Shown here piece after piece: positions 33,112-40,332 of a DNA stretch of 64,000 bases. Numbering within the stretch: position 1 is the stretch's first letter; the number at the start of each line of letters is the position of its first letter. Position numbers and translations under genes: made by a program. The notes beneath the pieces were generated by a model, which was given only the letters and a program-made list of their open reading frames with translations, made no database searches and was not told where the DNA came from. The DNA is from Streptomyces hyaluromycini (lineage in GTDB: Bacteria > Actinomycetota > Actinomycetes > Streptomycetales > Streptomycetaceae): contig NZ_BCFL01000023.1 of the NCBI RefSeq assembly GCF_002217755.1, positions 285,247-349,246 of the forward strand, written 5' to 3'.

Positions 33112-33138
33112 TGCGGCGACGACTTTTCGAGCGGCACA
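33112..33138 (-). repeat. Right terminal inverted repeat of the IS
   Basis: Plus strand begins TGCGGCGACGACTTTTCGAG; inverted copy of 31960-31986 with one mismatch. Lies 2 bp after the transposase stop. Confidence 0.85.
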
Positions 33139-33139
33139 A

Positions 33140-33319
33140 GACATCGCACAACGCGTGCAGGCCGTTGACGCAGAGAAGAAGAGCCCGCTCTACGAAGCCC
33201 TCGGGATCACGATCAGTTACAAACATGCAGGTAGGGCCGCGACCGTTAGGCCGAGGCCCTCGTCCGCGTATCGCTATAGCGAGTGTCCGAGGGGGGACTT
33301 GAACCCCCACGCCCGATAA
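33140..33319 (+). pseudogene. C-terminal end of large serine recombinase, running into tRNA-Leu
   Basis: Directly right of the IS an open frame reads DIAQRVQAVDAEKKSPLYEA, LGITISYKHAGRAATV and RPRPSSAYRYS, the C-terminal end typical of actinobacterial serine recombinases. It continues over the antisense strand of tRNA-Leu (RGDLNPHAR) to TAA at 33317-33319. The start is lost to the left, where the IS lies. An integrase gene whose end touches a tRNA gene is the usual layout at one end of an integrated element. Confidence 0.65.
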
Positions 33320-33368
33320 AGGGCACTAGCACCTCAAGCTAGCGCGTCTGCCATTCCGCCACCCGGAC
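33284..33368 (-). tRNA. tRNA-Leu (anticodon GAG)
   Basis: 85 nt. The acceptor stem pairs GTCCGGG with CTCGGAC, discriminator A; D-arm TGGCGGAATGGCAGACGCG; anticodon stem CTAGC/GCTAG with loop TTGAGGT giving anticodon GAG; a long class II variable arm (TGCCCTTTATCGGGCGT); T-arm with GGTTCAAGTCC. CCA is not encoded. The gene's 3' side faces the recombinase remnant. Confidence 0.95.
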
Positions 33369-33505
33369 TAGGTGTCTGCCGCCTGGCCGGGGGTGTTCCC
33401 CGCGGCGACATGGACAACAATACCAAGCTTTCGGAGTGCCTTTCACCTGCGTTTCCGTCGCTATACCCGCAGGTCGGCGGCGCCTCACCGTGCGTGTCCG
33501 ACGTG

Positions 33506-33931
33506 CTACCGCCCGGGCAGCAGCGCACGCAGGGCCCGGACCAGCGTCGCGGCCGTCGGATCGTCCAGCGGGGCCAGAAACCGCCGCTCGGCCGCCAGCC
33601 GCGCCTCCTCGGCCCGCCCCATCCGTTCACGCCCGGCATCGGTCAGCTCGACGATGTTGCGGCGCCGGTCCTGCGGGCTGCGCCGGCGCTCGACCAGCCC
33701 GCGCTGCTCCAGCCCGTCGAGGAGCGCCACCATCGTCGTCCGGTCCACTCCCAGCCGCCCCGCCGCCTCGATCTGCGACAGCTGCTCGGGCCCGGCGAGC
33801 ACCACCAGCACCGCCAGTTCGTGCCCGTCCATGCCGAAGGGCGCGAGCGCCTCGGCCGACGTCCGCGCCAGCTCGGCCTGGACGTGCTTGAGCAGGTAGC
33901 CCAGCCGGGCTTCAAGGGGATCACTGACCAC
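33506..33931 (-). CDS. MarR-family regulator
   Basis: A 141-aa winged-helix protein: LGYLLKHVQAELARTSAEAL, LVVLAGPEQLSQIEAAGRLG, recognition helix VDRTTMVALLDGLEQRGLV and wing ERRRSPQDRRRNIVELT, the classic MarR DNA-binding core. GTG start at 33931. It is divergent from the LLM oxidoreductase across about 60 bp, so it probably represses that gene and itself in response to a small molecule (family inference). An inverted repeat sits in the gap. Confidence 0.9.
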   Translation of the reverse strand: MVSDPLEARLGYLLKHVQAELARTSAEALAPFGMDGHELAVLVVLAGPEQLSQIEAAGRLGVDRTTMVALLDGLEQRGLVERRRSPQDRRRNIVELTDAGRERMGRAEEARLAAERRFLAPLDDPTAATLVRALRALLPGR

Positions 33932-33937
33932 GTCGTA

Positions 33938-33960
33938 GACGATATCTAAAACTGATCGTC
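33938..33960. promoter_or_regulatory. Possible MarR operator
   Basis: Inverted repeat GACGAT...ATCGTC with an 11-bp spacer (ATCTAAAACTG), AT-rich against the genome and centred in the short divergent gap. Binding by the adjacent MarR protein is inference. Confidence 0.5.
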
Positions 33961-33992
33961 ATGGTGACTGATGATCTCATATGCTGACGGTC

Positions 33993-34907
33993 ATGACGAC
34001 GACCGTGCGCTTCGGCATCAAGACGACACCCATGCACGTCCCCTACGACGACATCCGCCGCGTCTGGCAGGAGGCCGACGCGTTACCGGAGATCGCGGAC
34101 GCCTGGCTCTGGGACCATCTGCTGCCCGTGGCCGGGCCGAAGAGCGGCGCCGTCCACGAGGGCTGGACGCTGCTCGCCGCGCTGGCCGCGCAGACCGGGC
34201 GGCTGCGGCTCGGTCTGCTGGTGACGAGCAACCGGATCCGGCCGCCCGCCCTGCTCGGGAAGATGGCCTCCACCGTGGACGTGATCTCCGGTGGGCGGCT
34301 GGTCCTGGGGCTGGGTGTCGGCGGGACGCACCAGCCGCCGGGGGCGGGCGGGATCGCCGGTGCGAATCCGGCGGTCGCGGAGTACGAGGCGTACGGCCTC
34401 ACGCTCGTGCCGCCCGCCGAGGGCATCGCCCGGCTCGACGAGACCGTACGGATCCTGAAGCTGATGTGGACCCGGGAGGTCTTCGACTTCGAGGGCGAGC
34501 ACTACCGGCTCAGGGGAACGCGCAACCAGCCCAAGCCCGTGCAGCACCCGGGGCCCCCGCTGCTGATCGGCGGCTGGGGCACCCGGCTGCTGCGGCTTGC
34601 CGCCGAGCACGCGGACGTCTGGAACGTGCCCGGGCCGCCGCACAACACCGTGGAGTTCGTCGCCGAGCGGGCCGGGGTGCTGGACGCGCACTGCGCCGAA
34701 CTGGGCCGGGATCCGGCGGAGATCGTCCGCTCGGTCCAGGTCCTGGTGTCGTACGACAACCCGGCGGCGACCCGTGCCACGGTCACCGCCCTGGTGCGTG
34801 CCGGGATGAACCACATCGTGCTGAGCCTGCCGCGCCCCTATCCGCAGGGGGTGGCCCGCCGGCTCGCCGAGGAGGTCATCGCCCCGGTGCTCGCCGTCAC
34901 GGCATGA
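33993..34907 (+). CDS. LLM-class F420-dependent oxidoreductase
   Basis: A 304-aa luciferase-like-monooxygenase-fold protein: VRFGIKTTPMHVPYDD, ADAWLWDHLLP, LRLGLLVTSNRIRPPALLGK, VDVISGGRLVLGLGVGG and PPLLIGGWGTRLLRLAAEHAD. These fit F420-dependent members common in actinobacteria. ATG at 33993 is preferred; 33981 is in frame. There is no ribosome site, so the mRNA may be leaderless. A TTA codon lies at 34083-34085. Divergent from the MarR regulator. Its end overlaps the end of the convergent aldehyde dehydrogenase gene by 11 bp. Substrate unknown. Confidence 0.88.
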   Translation: MTTTVRFGIKTTPMHVPYDDIRRVWQEADALPEIADAWLWDHLLPVAGPKSGAVHEGWTLLAALAAQTGRLRLGLLVTSNRIRPPALLGKMASTVDVISGGRLVLGLGVGGTHQPPGAGGIAGANPAVAEYEAYGLTLVPPAEGIARLDETVRILKLMWTREVFDFEGEHYRLRGTRNQPKPVQHPGPPLLIGGWGTRLLRLAAEHADVWNVPGPPHNTVEFVAERAGVLDAHCAELGRDPAEIVRSVQVLVSYDNPAATRATVTALVRAGMNHIVLSLPRPYPQGVARRLAEEVIAPVLAVTA

Positions 34908-36432
34908 GCTGGTACTCCGGGAAGTTGCCCGGCAGCCGCTCCCCCGCCGGTCCCTGCGTCACCGCCCGCACCAGCAGCTCCCCGCCGACGAAGGCCCCCC
35001 GCCAGGACGCCCCGAAGCCGCCGAAGAGCTCGTCGCGGTCGCCGCGGGAGCGCGGCTTGCCGTGGCCGACCTTGAAGGCGCGGATCTGCGGGGCCAGGCG
35101 CACGAAGGTGGCCTCGTCGTCGGTGGACAGCGTGGCGACCAGCGCGCCGTTGGAGGCGTTCATGGCGGCCAGCAGTTCGGCCTCGGTGTCGACCAGGACG
35201 ATCGTGTCGACCGGGCCGAAGGGTTCCGCGTGGTGGAGGGGTGAGGAGGGGGGTGGGTTGAGGAGAGTGACCGGGTGGACGTACGACGACGTGTCCTGGC
35301 CGGGCAGGAAGCGGGCGTCGGCCGGGCTGCCGCGGTGCAGCGGGACGGCGCCGCGGTCGACGGCCTCGGCCACCTGGTCGGTCAGGTCCTTGGCCTTGGC
35401 CGCGTTGATCACCGGCCCGAAGTCCAGTTCGGGGAGCGGGTCGGCGGGGTCGGAGACTGCGAGCGGGTGGCCGATCCGCAGTCCGCGGACCGCCGGGAGG
35501 TAGGCGGCGAGGAACTCGTCGAACAGCTCGCGCTGGACGACGAAGCGCGGGTAGGCGGTGCAGCGCTGTTTGCCGTAGTCGAAGAGCTTGGGGACGACGG
35601 CGGTGAACGCGGTCCAGTCGGTGAGGTTCCAGATGCCCCAGGTGTTGAGTCCCTCCTGTTCGAGTACGTGCCGTTTGCCGAGGTCGGTGACGGCCGTGGC
35701 CACCGCCGCCCCCGTGTCCCGGCCGCCGACGAAGGAGACGCAGCCGATCTCCGGCGCCCGCACCAGCGCCTGCGACAGCTCGCCCCCGCTGCCGCTGAGC
35801 AGCGTCACCGGCAGGCCCTCCCGGGCGGCCAGCGCGCAGGCCAGGGTGAGGCAGGCGACCCCGCCGTCGGTCGGGGTCTTCGCCACCACCGCGTTGCCCG
35901 CCAGAGCCTGGACCAGTACCGCGTGAACGAGCACGCTCATCGGGTAGTTCCAGCTGGCGATGTTGGACACCGGCCCGTCCAGCGGGGCTCGCCCGGTGAG
36001 CATCGGCTCGATGCCGTCGACGTACCAGCGCACCCCGTCGATCGCCCGGTCGACGTCCGCCTGGGCGAGCCGCCAGGGCTTGCCGATCTCGCGGACGAGG
36101 AGGAGGGCGAGGAGTTCGCGGTGTTCGGTCAGGGCGTCCAGGGTGGCGGCCACCCTGGCCCGGCGCTCCGCCAGGGGGACGTGCCGCCAGGCGCGGTGCT
36201 GGTCGAGGCAGGCGCGGACGGCCCGGCGGGCGGTGTCCCGGTCCAGGCGTGGGGCGCCGGCGATCGGGCTGCCGTCGACGGGGCTGGTCGCGGGCAGCGG
36301 GCGGCCGTCGGGCCGCCAGGCGGCGGCCCAGAGGTTGAGGACGCGGTCGTCGCGGAAGGCCTCGGGGGCGAGGGCGAGACAGCGCGCCCAGGCGTCGTCC
36401 CAGCCGGTGCCGGGCTTGCAGGCAAGAACCAT
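34897..36432 (-). CDS. Aldehyde dehydrogenase superfamily protein
   Basis: A 511-aa enzyme. Seen: NAD-binding region WNYPMSVLVHAVLVQALAGN, the Glu motif LEQEGLNTWGIW, catalytic Cys in YGKQRCTAYPRFVVQ, and a C-terminal FGPVDTIVLVDTEAE. The layout is of a long-chain/semialdehyde-type member, though the Cys block differs from the classic GQ.C. ATG at 36432 follows the sucD stop by 2 bp, with an upstream TTG at 36438 also in frame, so it is the last gene of a sucC-sucD-aldehyde dehydrogenase operon. In an oxalate setting a glyoxylate or formyl-type substrate is conceivable; substrate not shown. Confidence 0.85.
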   Translation of the reverse strand: MVLACKPGTGWDDAWARCLALAPEAFRDDRVLNLWAAAWRPDGRPLPATSPVDGSPIAGAPRLDRDTARRAVRACLDQHRAWRHVPLAERRARVAATLDALTEHRELLALLLVREIGKPWRLAQADVDRAIDGVRWYVDGIEPMLTGRAPLDGPVSNIASWNYPMSVLVHAVLVQALAGNAVVAKTPTDGGVACLTLACALAAREGLPVTLLSGSGGELSQALVRAPEIGCVSFVGGRDTGAAVATAVTDLGKRHVLEQEGLNTWGIWNLTDWTAFTAVVPKLFDYGKQRCTAYPRFVVQRELFDEFLAAYLPAVRGLRIGHPLAVSDPADPLPELDFGPVINAAKAKDLTDQVAEAVDRGAVPLHRGSPADARFLPGQDTSSYVHPVTLLNPPPSSPLHHAEPFGPVDTIVLVDTEAELLAAMNASNGALVATLSTDDEATFVRLAPQIRAFKVGHGKPRSRGDRDELFGGFGASWRGAFVGGELLVRAVTQGPAGERLPGNFPEYQLMP

Positions 36433-36434
36433 GA

Positions 36435-37352
36435 TCAACCCCCGGCTTCCAGGAGTTCGAGCACCAGCCGGGCGGTCTCGGTCGGCGTGCTCCCCACCCG
36501 TACCCCGGCCGCCTCCAGCGCCTCCTGCTTGGCCCGCGCGGTGCCGGCCGAACCGGAGACGATGGCGCCCGCGTGGCCCATGGTGCGGCCCTCGGGTGCG
36601 GTGAACCCGGCGATGTAGCCGACGACCGGCTTGGTGACGTGCTCCCGGATGTAGGCGGCGGCCCGTTCCTCCGCGTCGCCGCCGATCTCCCCGATGAGGA
36701 CGACGAGTTCGGTGTCCGGGTCGTCCTGGAAGGCGCCCAGGCAGTCGATGTGGCTCGTCCCGACGACCGGGTCGCCGCCGATGCCCACGCAGGTGGAGAA
36801 GCCGATGTCCCGCAACTCGTACATGAGTTGGTAGGTCAGTGTGCCCGACTTGGAGACGAGACCGATCCGGCCGGGCTTGGTGATGTCGGCAGGGATGATG
36901 CCCGCGTTGGACTGGCCGGGGGTGATCAGGCCGGGGCAGTTGGGGCCGATGATCCGGGTGCCCCTGGCCCGGGCATACGCGGCGAAGGCCACCGAGTCGT
37001 GGACCGGTATGCCCTCGGTGATCACCACCGCAAGGCCGATGCCGGCGTCGGCCGCCTCCAGCACCGCCGCCTTGGCGAAGGCGGGCGGCACGAAGACGAC
37101 GCTGACGTCGGCGCCGGTCGCCGCCATGCCCTCGGCGACGGTGCCGAAGACCGGGACGGCACTGGGGTCACCTCCCAGGCCCTTAAGGCACTGGGGGACG
37201 TCGAAGTCGACGGTCTGGCCGGCCTTGCGGGGGTTGACCCCGCCGACGACATCGGTTCCGGCGGCGAGCATCCGCCGCGTGTGCTTCATGCCCTCGCCGC
37301 CGGTCATGCCCTGGACGAGGACCTTGCTCTCCTTGGTGAGGTAGATCGCCAT
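36435..37352 (-). CDS. sucD: Succinate-CoA ligase (ADP/GDP-forming) subunit alpha paralogue
   Basis: A 305-aa protein with the SucD layout: CoA-binding Rossmann start (ESKVLVQGMTGGEGMKHTRR), GGVNPRKAGQTV, the IGPNCPGLITPGQ and IGLVSKSGTLTYQ blocks, and the phosphohistidine block GRTMGHAGAIVSGSAGTA. With the beta subunit it makes succinyl-CoA from succinate, CoA and NTP or the reverse. It follows sucC by 11 bp and precedes the aldehyde dehydrogenase. Location next to a formyl-CoA transferase suggests it feeds succinyl-CoA or a related acyl-CoA as CoA donor; it is probably not the TCA-cycle copy. Confidence 0.93.
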   Translation of the reverse strand: MAIYLTKESKVLVQGMTGGEGMKHTRRMLAAGTDVVGGVNPRKAGQTVDFDVPQCLKGLGGDPSAVPVFGTVAEGMAATGADVSVVFVPPAFAKAAVLEAADAGIGLAVVITEGIPVHDSVAFAAYARARGTRIIGPNCPGLITPGQSNAGIIPADITKPGRIGLVSKSGTLTYQLMYELRDIGFSTCVGIGGDPVVGTSHIDCLGAFQDDPDTELVVLIGEIGGDAEERAAAYIREHVTKPVVGYIAGFTAPEGRTMGHAGAIVSGSAGTARAKQEALEAAGVRVGSTPTETARLVLELLEAGG

Positions 37353-37363
37353 GACAGAACTCC

Positions 37364-38494
37364 TCAGGCGGTGTGGGCGAGTTCGGCGGCGCGGCGGGCG
37401 GCGCCGTCCATGGTGGCGGCCTGTTCGACCAGGGGGTGCGCGCGGCCGTCGAGGATCGCCCGGCCGCGGGCCGCGTTGTTGCCGTCGAGGCGGACCACCA
37501 GCGGCCTGGTCAGCCGGACGGTCTCCAGGGCGCGGACGATGCCGTCGGCGACCGTGTCGCACGCCGTGATCCCGCCGAAGACGTTGACGAAGACCGACTT
37601 CACCGACGGGTCGGACAGGATCACCGAGAGTCCGTCGGCCATGATCTGGGCGGACGCGCCGCCGCCGATGTCCAGGAAGTTGGCGGGCCGTGCGCCGCAG
37701 CCGGCCACCACGTCCAGGGTGGACATCACCAGGCCCGCGCCGTTGCCGATGATGCCGACCTCGCCGTCGAGCCTGACGTAGTTGAGCCCCTTCGCGGCGG
37801 CCGCCGCCTCCAGCGGGTCGGAGTGCCCTGCCTCGTCGGCGCCCCAACGGGCTTGCCGGAAGCGGGCGTTGTCGTCAAGCGTGACCTTGCCATCGAGGGC
37901 CAGGATCCGGCCCTCTTCGGTGCGCACGAGCGGGTTCACCTCGACGAGCAGCGCGTCCTCGCGGACGAGGACCTGCCAGAGCCGTACGAGGACGTCGACG
38001 GTCTGCGGCGGCAGTCCGGCGGCCGCGGCGATCTCCTGGGCCTTGGCGGAGGTGACGCCCACCGCGGGGTCGATGCGGACCCGTGCCACCGCCTCCGGCC
38101 GGGTCGCGGCCACCTCCTCGATCTCCATGCCGCCCTCGGCGGAGGCGATGGCCAGGAAGCCGCCGGCCGCCCGGTCGAGGACGTAGGAGACGTAGAACTC
38201 GCTCTCGATGTCGACGGGTTGGGCCAGCATCACCTTGCCGACTGCGTGCCCCTTGATGTCCATGCCGAGAATCTGACGCGCCGTGAGTTCTGCCGCGGCC
38301 GGGTCGGCGGCGAGCTTCACGCCGCCCGCCTTGCCCCGGCCGCCGGTCTTGACCTGCGCCTTCACGACGACCCTGCCGCCGAGCCGGCGGGCGATCTCCC
38401 GGGCCTCCTTGGGCGAGTCGGTGACCTCGGCCCTCGGTACCACGATGCCGTGTTCCTCGAAGAGTTCCCTTGCCTGGTGTTCGTACAGGTCCAT
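37364..38494 (-). CDS. sucC: Succinate-CoA ligase (ADP-forming) subunit beta paralogue
   Basis: A 376-aa ATP-grasp protein: MDLYEHQARELFEEHGI, VVKAQVKTGGRGKAGGVKLA for nucleotide binding, ALLVEVNPLV, and VSTLDVVAG... region with NFLDIGGGA and NVFGGI. The ATG at 38494 has AGGAG 6 bp upstream. Partner of the adjacent SucD. It is divergent from the oxc-like gene across 143 bp holding a perfect palindrome, so both operons are probably controlled together. Dedicated SucCD beside CoA-transferase genes is unusual and points to a role in oxalate activation rather than the central cycle. Confidence 0.93.
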   Translation of the reverse strand: MDLYEHQARELFEEHGIVVPRAEVTDSPKEAREIARRLGGRVVVKAQVKTGGRGKAGGVKLAADPAAAELTARQILGMDIKGHAVGKVMLAQPVDIESEFYVSYVLDRAAGGFLAIASAEGGMEIEEVAATRPEAVARVRIDPAVGVTSAKAQEIAAAAGLPPQTVDVLVRLWQVLVREDALLVEVNPLVRTEEGRILALDGKVTLDDNARFRQARWGADEAGHSDPLEAAAAAKGLNYVRLDGEVGIIGNGAGLVMSTLDVVAGCGARPANFLDIGGGASAQIMADGLSVILSDPSVKSVFVNVFGGITACDTVADGIVRALETVRLTRPLVVRLDGNNAARGRAILDGRAHPLVEQAATMDGAARRAAELAHTA

Positions 38495-38563
38495 TTCGGC
38501 TCCTGTCTTGAAAGTGCCGCACGCCCCCTGGACACCACCCACCGGATGCGGGATAACAAGGTT

Positions 38564-38587
38564 CATACAGTATTCGTCGACTGTATG
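38564..38587. promoter_or_regulatory. Putative GntR operator between sucCD and oxc operons
   Basis: Perfect inverted repeat CATACAGT (38564-38571), 8-bp spacer ATTCGTCG, ACTGTATG (38580-38587). It lies centrally in the divergent control region. The right half with its flank (ACTGTATGCAATATA) aligns with sites before gntR and the third OFA transporter. Probably bound by the FCD-type GntR protein encoded at 48431-49108 (inference). Confidence 0.65.
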
Positions 38588-38637
38588 CAATATACGCAGA
38601 CGGCATCCAACCCCCTACGAAGGGACAGGACTTCGCC

Positions 38638-40320
38638 ATGCCCGACGACACCCAGGACGTGATTTCCGGTGGTCATCTCGTTGCCAAGGCGCTGAAGGCC
38701 GAGGGGGTCGACCGCATCTACACCCTGTGCGGCGGCCACATCATCGACATCTACGACGGCTGCGTCGACGAGGGCATAGAAGTCGTCGACGTCCGCCACG
38801 AGCAGGTGGCCGCCCACGCCGCCGACGGTTACGCGCGCATCACCGGCAGGCCCGGCTGCGCCGTCGTCACGGCCGGTCCGGGTACGACCGACGCCGTCAC
38901 CGGGGTCGCCAACGCCTTCCGCGCGGAGTCCCCGATGCTGCTGATCGGCGGCCAGGGGGCACTCTCCCAGCACAAGATGGGGTCCCTGCAGGACCTGCCC
39001 CACGTCGACATGATGACGCCGATCACCAAGTTCGCGGCGACCGTCCCGGACACCGCCCGCGCCGCCGACATGGTCTCCATGGCGTTCCGCGAGTGCTATC
39101 ACGGCGCGCCCGGCCCCTCCTTCCTGGAGATACCCCGCGACGTCCTCGACGCCAAGGTCCCGGCCGCGAAGGCCCGCATCCCCAAGGCGGGCGCCTACCG
39201 CGCCTCGACCCGCTCGGCCGGCGACCCCGAGGCGATCGAGAAGCTCGCCGACCTCCTCGTGCACGCCGAGAAACCGGCCATCCTGCTCGGCAGCCAGGTC
39301 TGGACGACCCGCGGCACCGCAGACGCCATAGAGCTGGTACGGACCCTCAACATCCCGGCGTACATGAACGGCGCAGGGCGCGGCACCCTGCCGCCCGGCG
39401 ACCCGCACCACTTCCAGCTCTCCCGCCGGTACGCCTTCTCCAACGCCGACGTCATCGTGATCGTCGGCACCCCCTTCGACTTCCGCATGGGCTACGGCAA
39501 GCGCCTCTCCCCCGCCGCCACCGTCGTGCAGATCGACCTCGACTACCGCACGGTCGGCAAGAACCGCGACATCGACCTCGGGATCGTCGGGGACGCGGGG
39601 CTGGTCCTGAAGTCGGTGACCGAGGCCGCCTCCGGCCGCGTCAACGGTGGTGCTTCCAGGCGCAAGGAGTGGCTCGACGAGCTGCGCGCCGCCGAACAGA
39701 CGGCGATCGAGAAGCGGTTGCCGCAGCTGCGGTCGGACGCCTCCCCCATCCACCCGTACCGCCTGGTCAGCGAGATCAACGACTTCCTCACCGAGGACTC
39801 GATCTACATCGGCGACGGCGGCGACATCGTCACCTTCTCCGGCCAGGTCGTGCAGCCCAAGTCCCCTGGCCACTGGATGGACCCCGGCCCGCTCGGCACC
39901 CTCGGCGTCGGCGTCCCCTTCGTGCTCGCCGCCAAGCAGGCCCGCCCCGACAAGGAGGTGGTCGCCCTCTTCGGCGACGGCGCCTTCTCGCTCACCGGCT
40001 GGGACTTCGAGACCCTCGTCCGCTACGACCTCCCCTTCGTCGGGATCGTCGGCAACAACTCCTCGATGAACCAGATCCGTTACGGCCAGGCCGCCAAGTA
40101 CGGCAAGGAGCGCGAGCGGGTCGGCAACACCCTCGGGGACGTCCACTACGACAAGTTCGCCCAGATGCTGGGCGGTTACGGCGAGGAGGTCCGCGACCCC
40201 GCCGACATCGGCCCCGCCCTGCGCCGGGCCCGCGAGTCCGGCAAGCCGTCGCTGATCAACGTCTGGGTCGACCCGGACGCGTACGCCCCCGGAACCATGA
40301 ACCAGACCATGTACAAGTGA
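38638..40320 (+). CDS. oxc: Oxalyl-CoA decarboxylase-like ThDP enzyme
   Basis: A 560-aa thiamine-diphosphate enzyme: N-terminal pyrimidine domain with the catalytic Glu in VRHEQVAAHAADGYARITG, a central Rossmann-like domain (MNGAGRGTLPPGDP, DVIVIVGTPFD), and C-terminal ThDP domain with GDGAFSLTGWDFETLVRYDLP and GNNSSMNQIRYG (GDG...NN motif). The tail SLINVWVDPDA is like that of oxalyl-CoA decarboxylases and 2-hydroxyacyl-CoA lyases. AGGGACAGGA precedes the ATG. With frc 12 bp downstream, oxalyl-CoA to formyl-CoA and CO2 is the likely reaction. Because the middle part departs from the Oxalobacter enzyme, a 2-hydroxyacyl-CoA lyase or acetolactate-synthase-like activity remains possible. Confidence 0.75.
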   Translation: MPDDTQDVISGGHLVAKALKAEGVDRIYTLCGGHIIDIYDGCVDEGIEVVDVRHEQVAAHAADGYARITGRPGCAVVTAGPGTTDAVTGVANAFRAESPMLLIGGQGALSQHKMGSLQDLPHVDMMTPITKFAATVPDTARAADMVSMAFRECYHGAPGPSFLEIPRDVLDAKVPAAKARIPKAGAYRASTRSAGDPEAIEKLADLLVHAEKPAILLGSQVWTTRGTADAIELVRTLNIPAYMNGAGRGTLPPGDPHHFQLSRRYAFSNADVIVIVGTPFDFRMGYGKRLSPAATVVQIDLDYRTVGKNRDIDLGIVGDAGLVLKSVTEAASGRVNGGASRRKEWLDELRAAEQTAIEKRLPQLRSDASPIHPYRLVSEINDFLTEDSIYIGDGGDIVTFSGQVVQPKSPGHWMDPGPLGTLGVGVPFVLAAKQARPDKEVVALFGDGAFSLTGWDFETLVRYDLPFVGIVGNNSSMNQIRYGQAAKYGKERERVGNTLGDVHYDKFAQMLGGYGEEVRDPADIGPALRRARESGKPSLINVWVDPDAYAPGTMNQTMYK

Positions 40321-40332
40321 GGTGGAACGCCC

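Larger units (their letters stand above)
31960..33138 (+). mobile_element. IS481-like insertion sequence with matching terminal inverted repeats
   Basis: A 1179-bp element. Left end 31960-31986 starts TGTGCCGCTCGAAAG; right end 33112-33138, read inward on the other strand, starts TGTGCCGCTCGAAAA. The 27-bp ends differ at one position. One transposase gene fills the element and stops just before the right repeat. Size, TGT ends and single frame fit IS481/IS3-related elements. No target duplication is visible. The right flank is a serine recombinase end, so the element probably interrupted that gene. Confidence 0.85.

Noticed and set aside
33140..33319. Peptide ending RGDLNPHAR as a real C-terminus
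   Set aside because: These residues come from reading the tRNA-Leu gene backwards; only the part before 33284 is recombinase-like.
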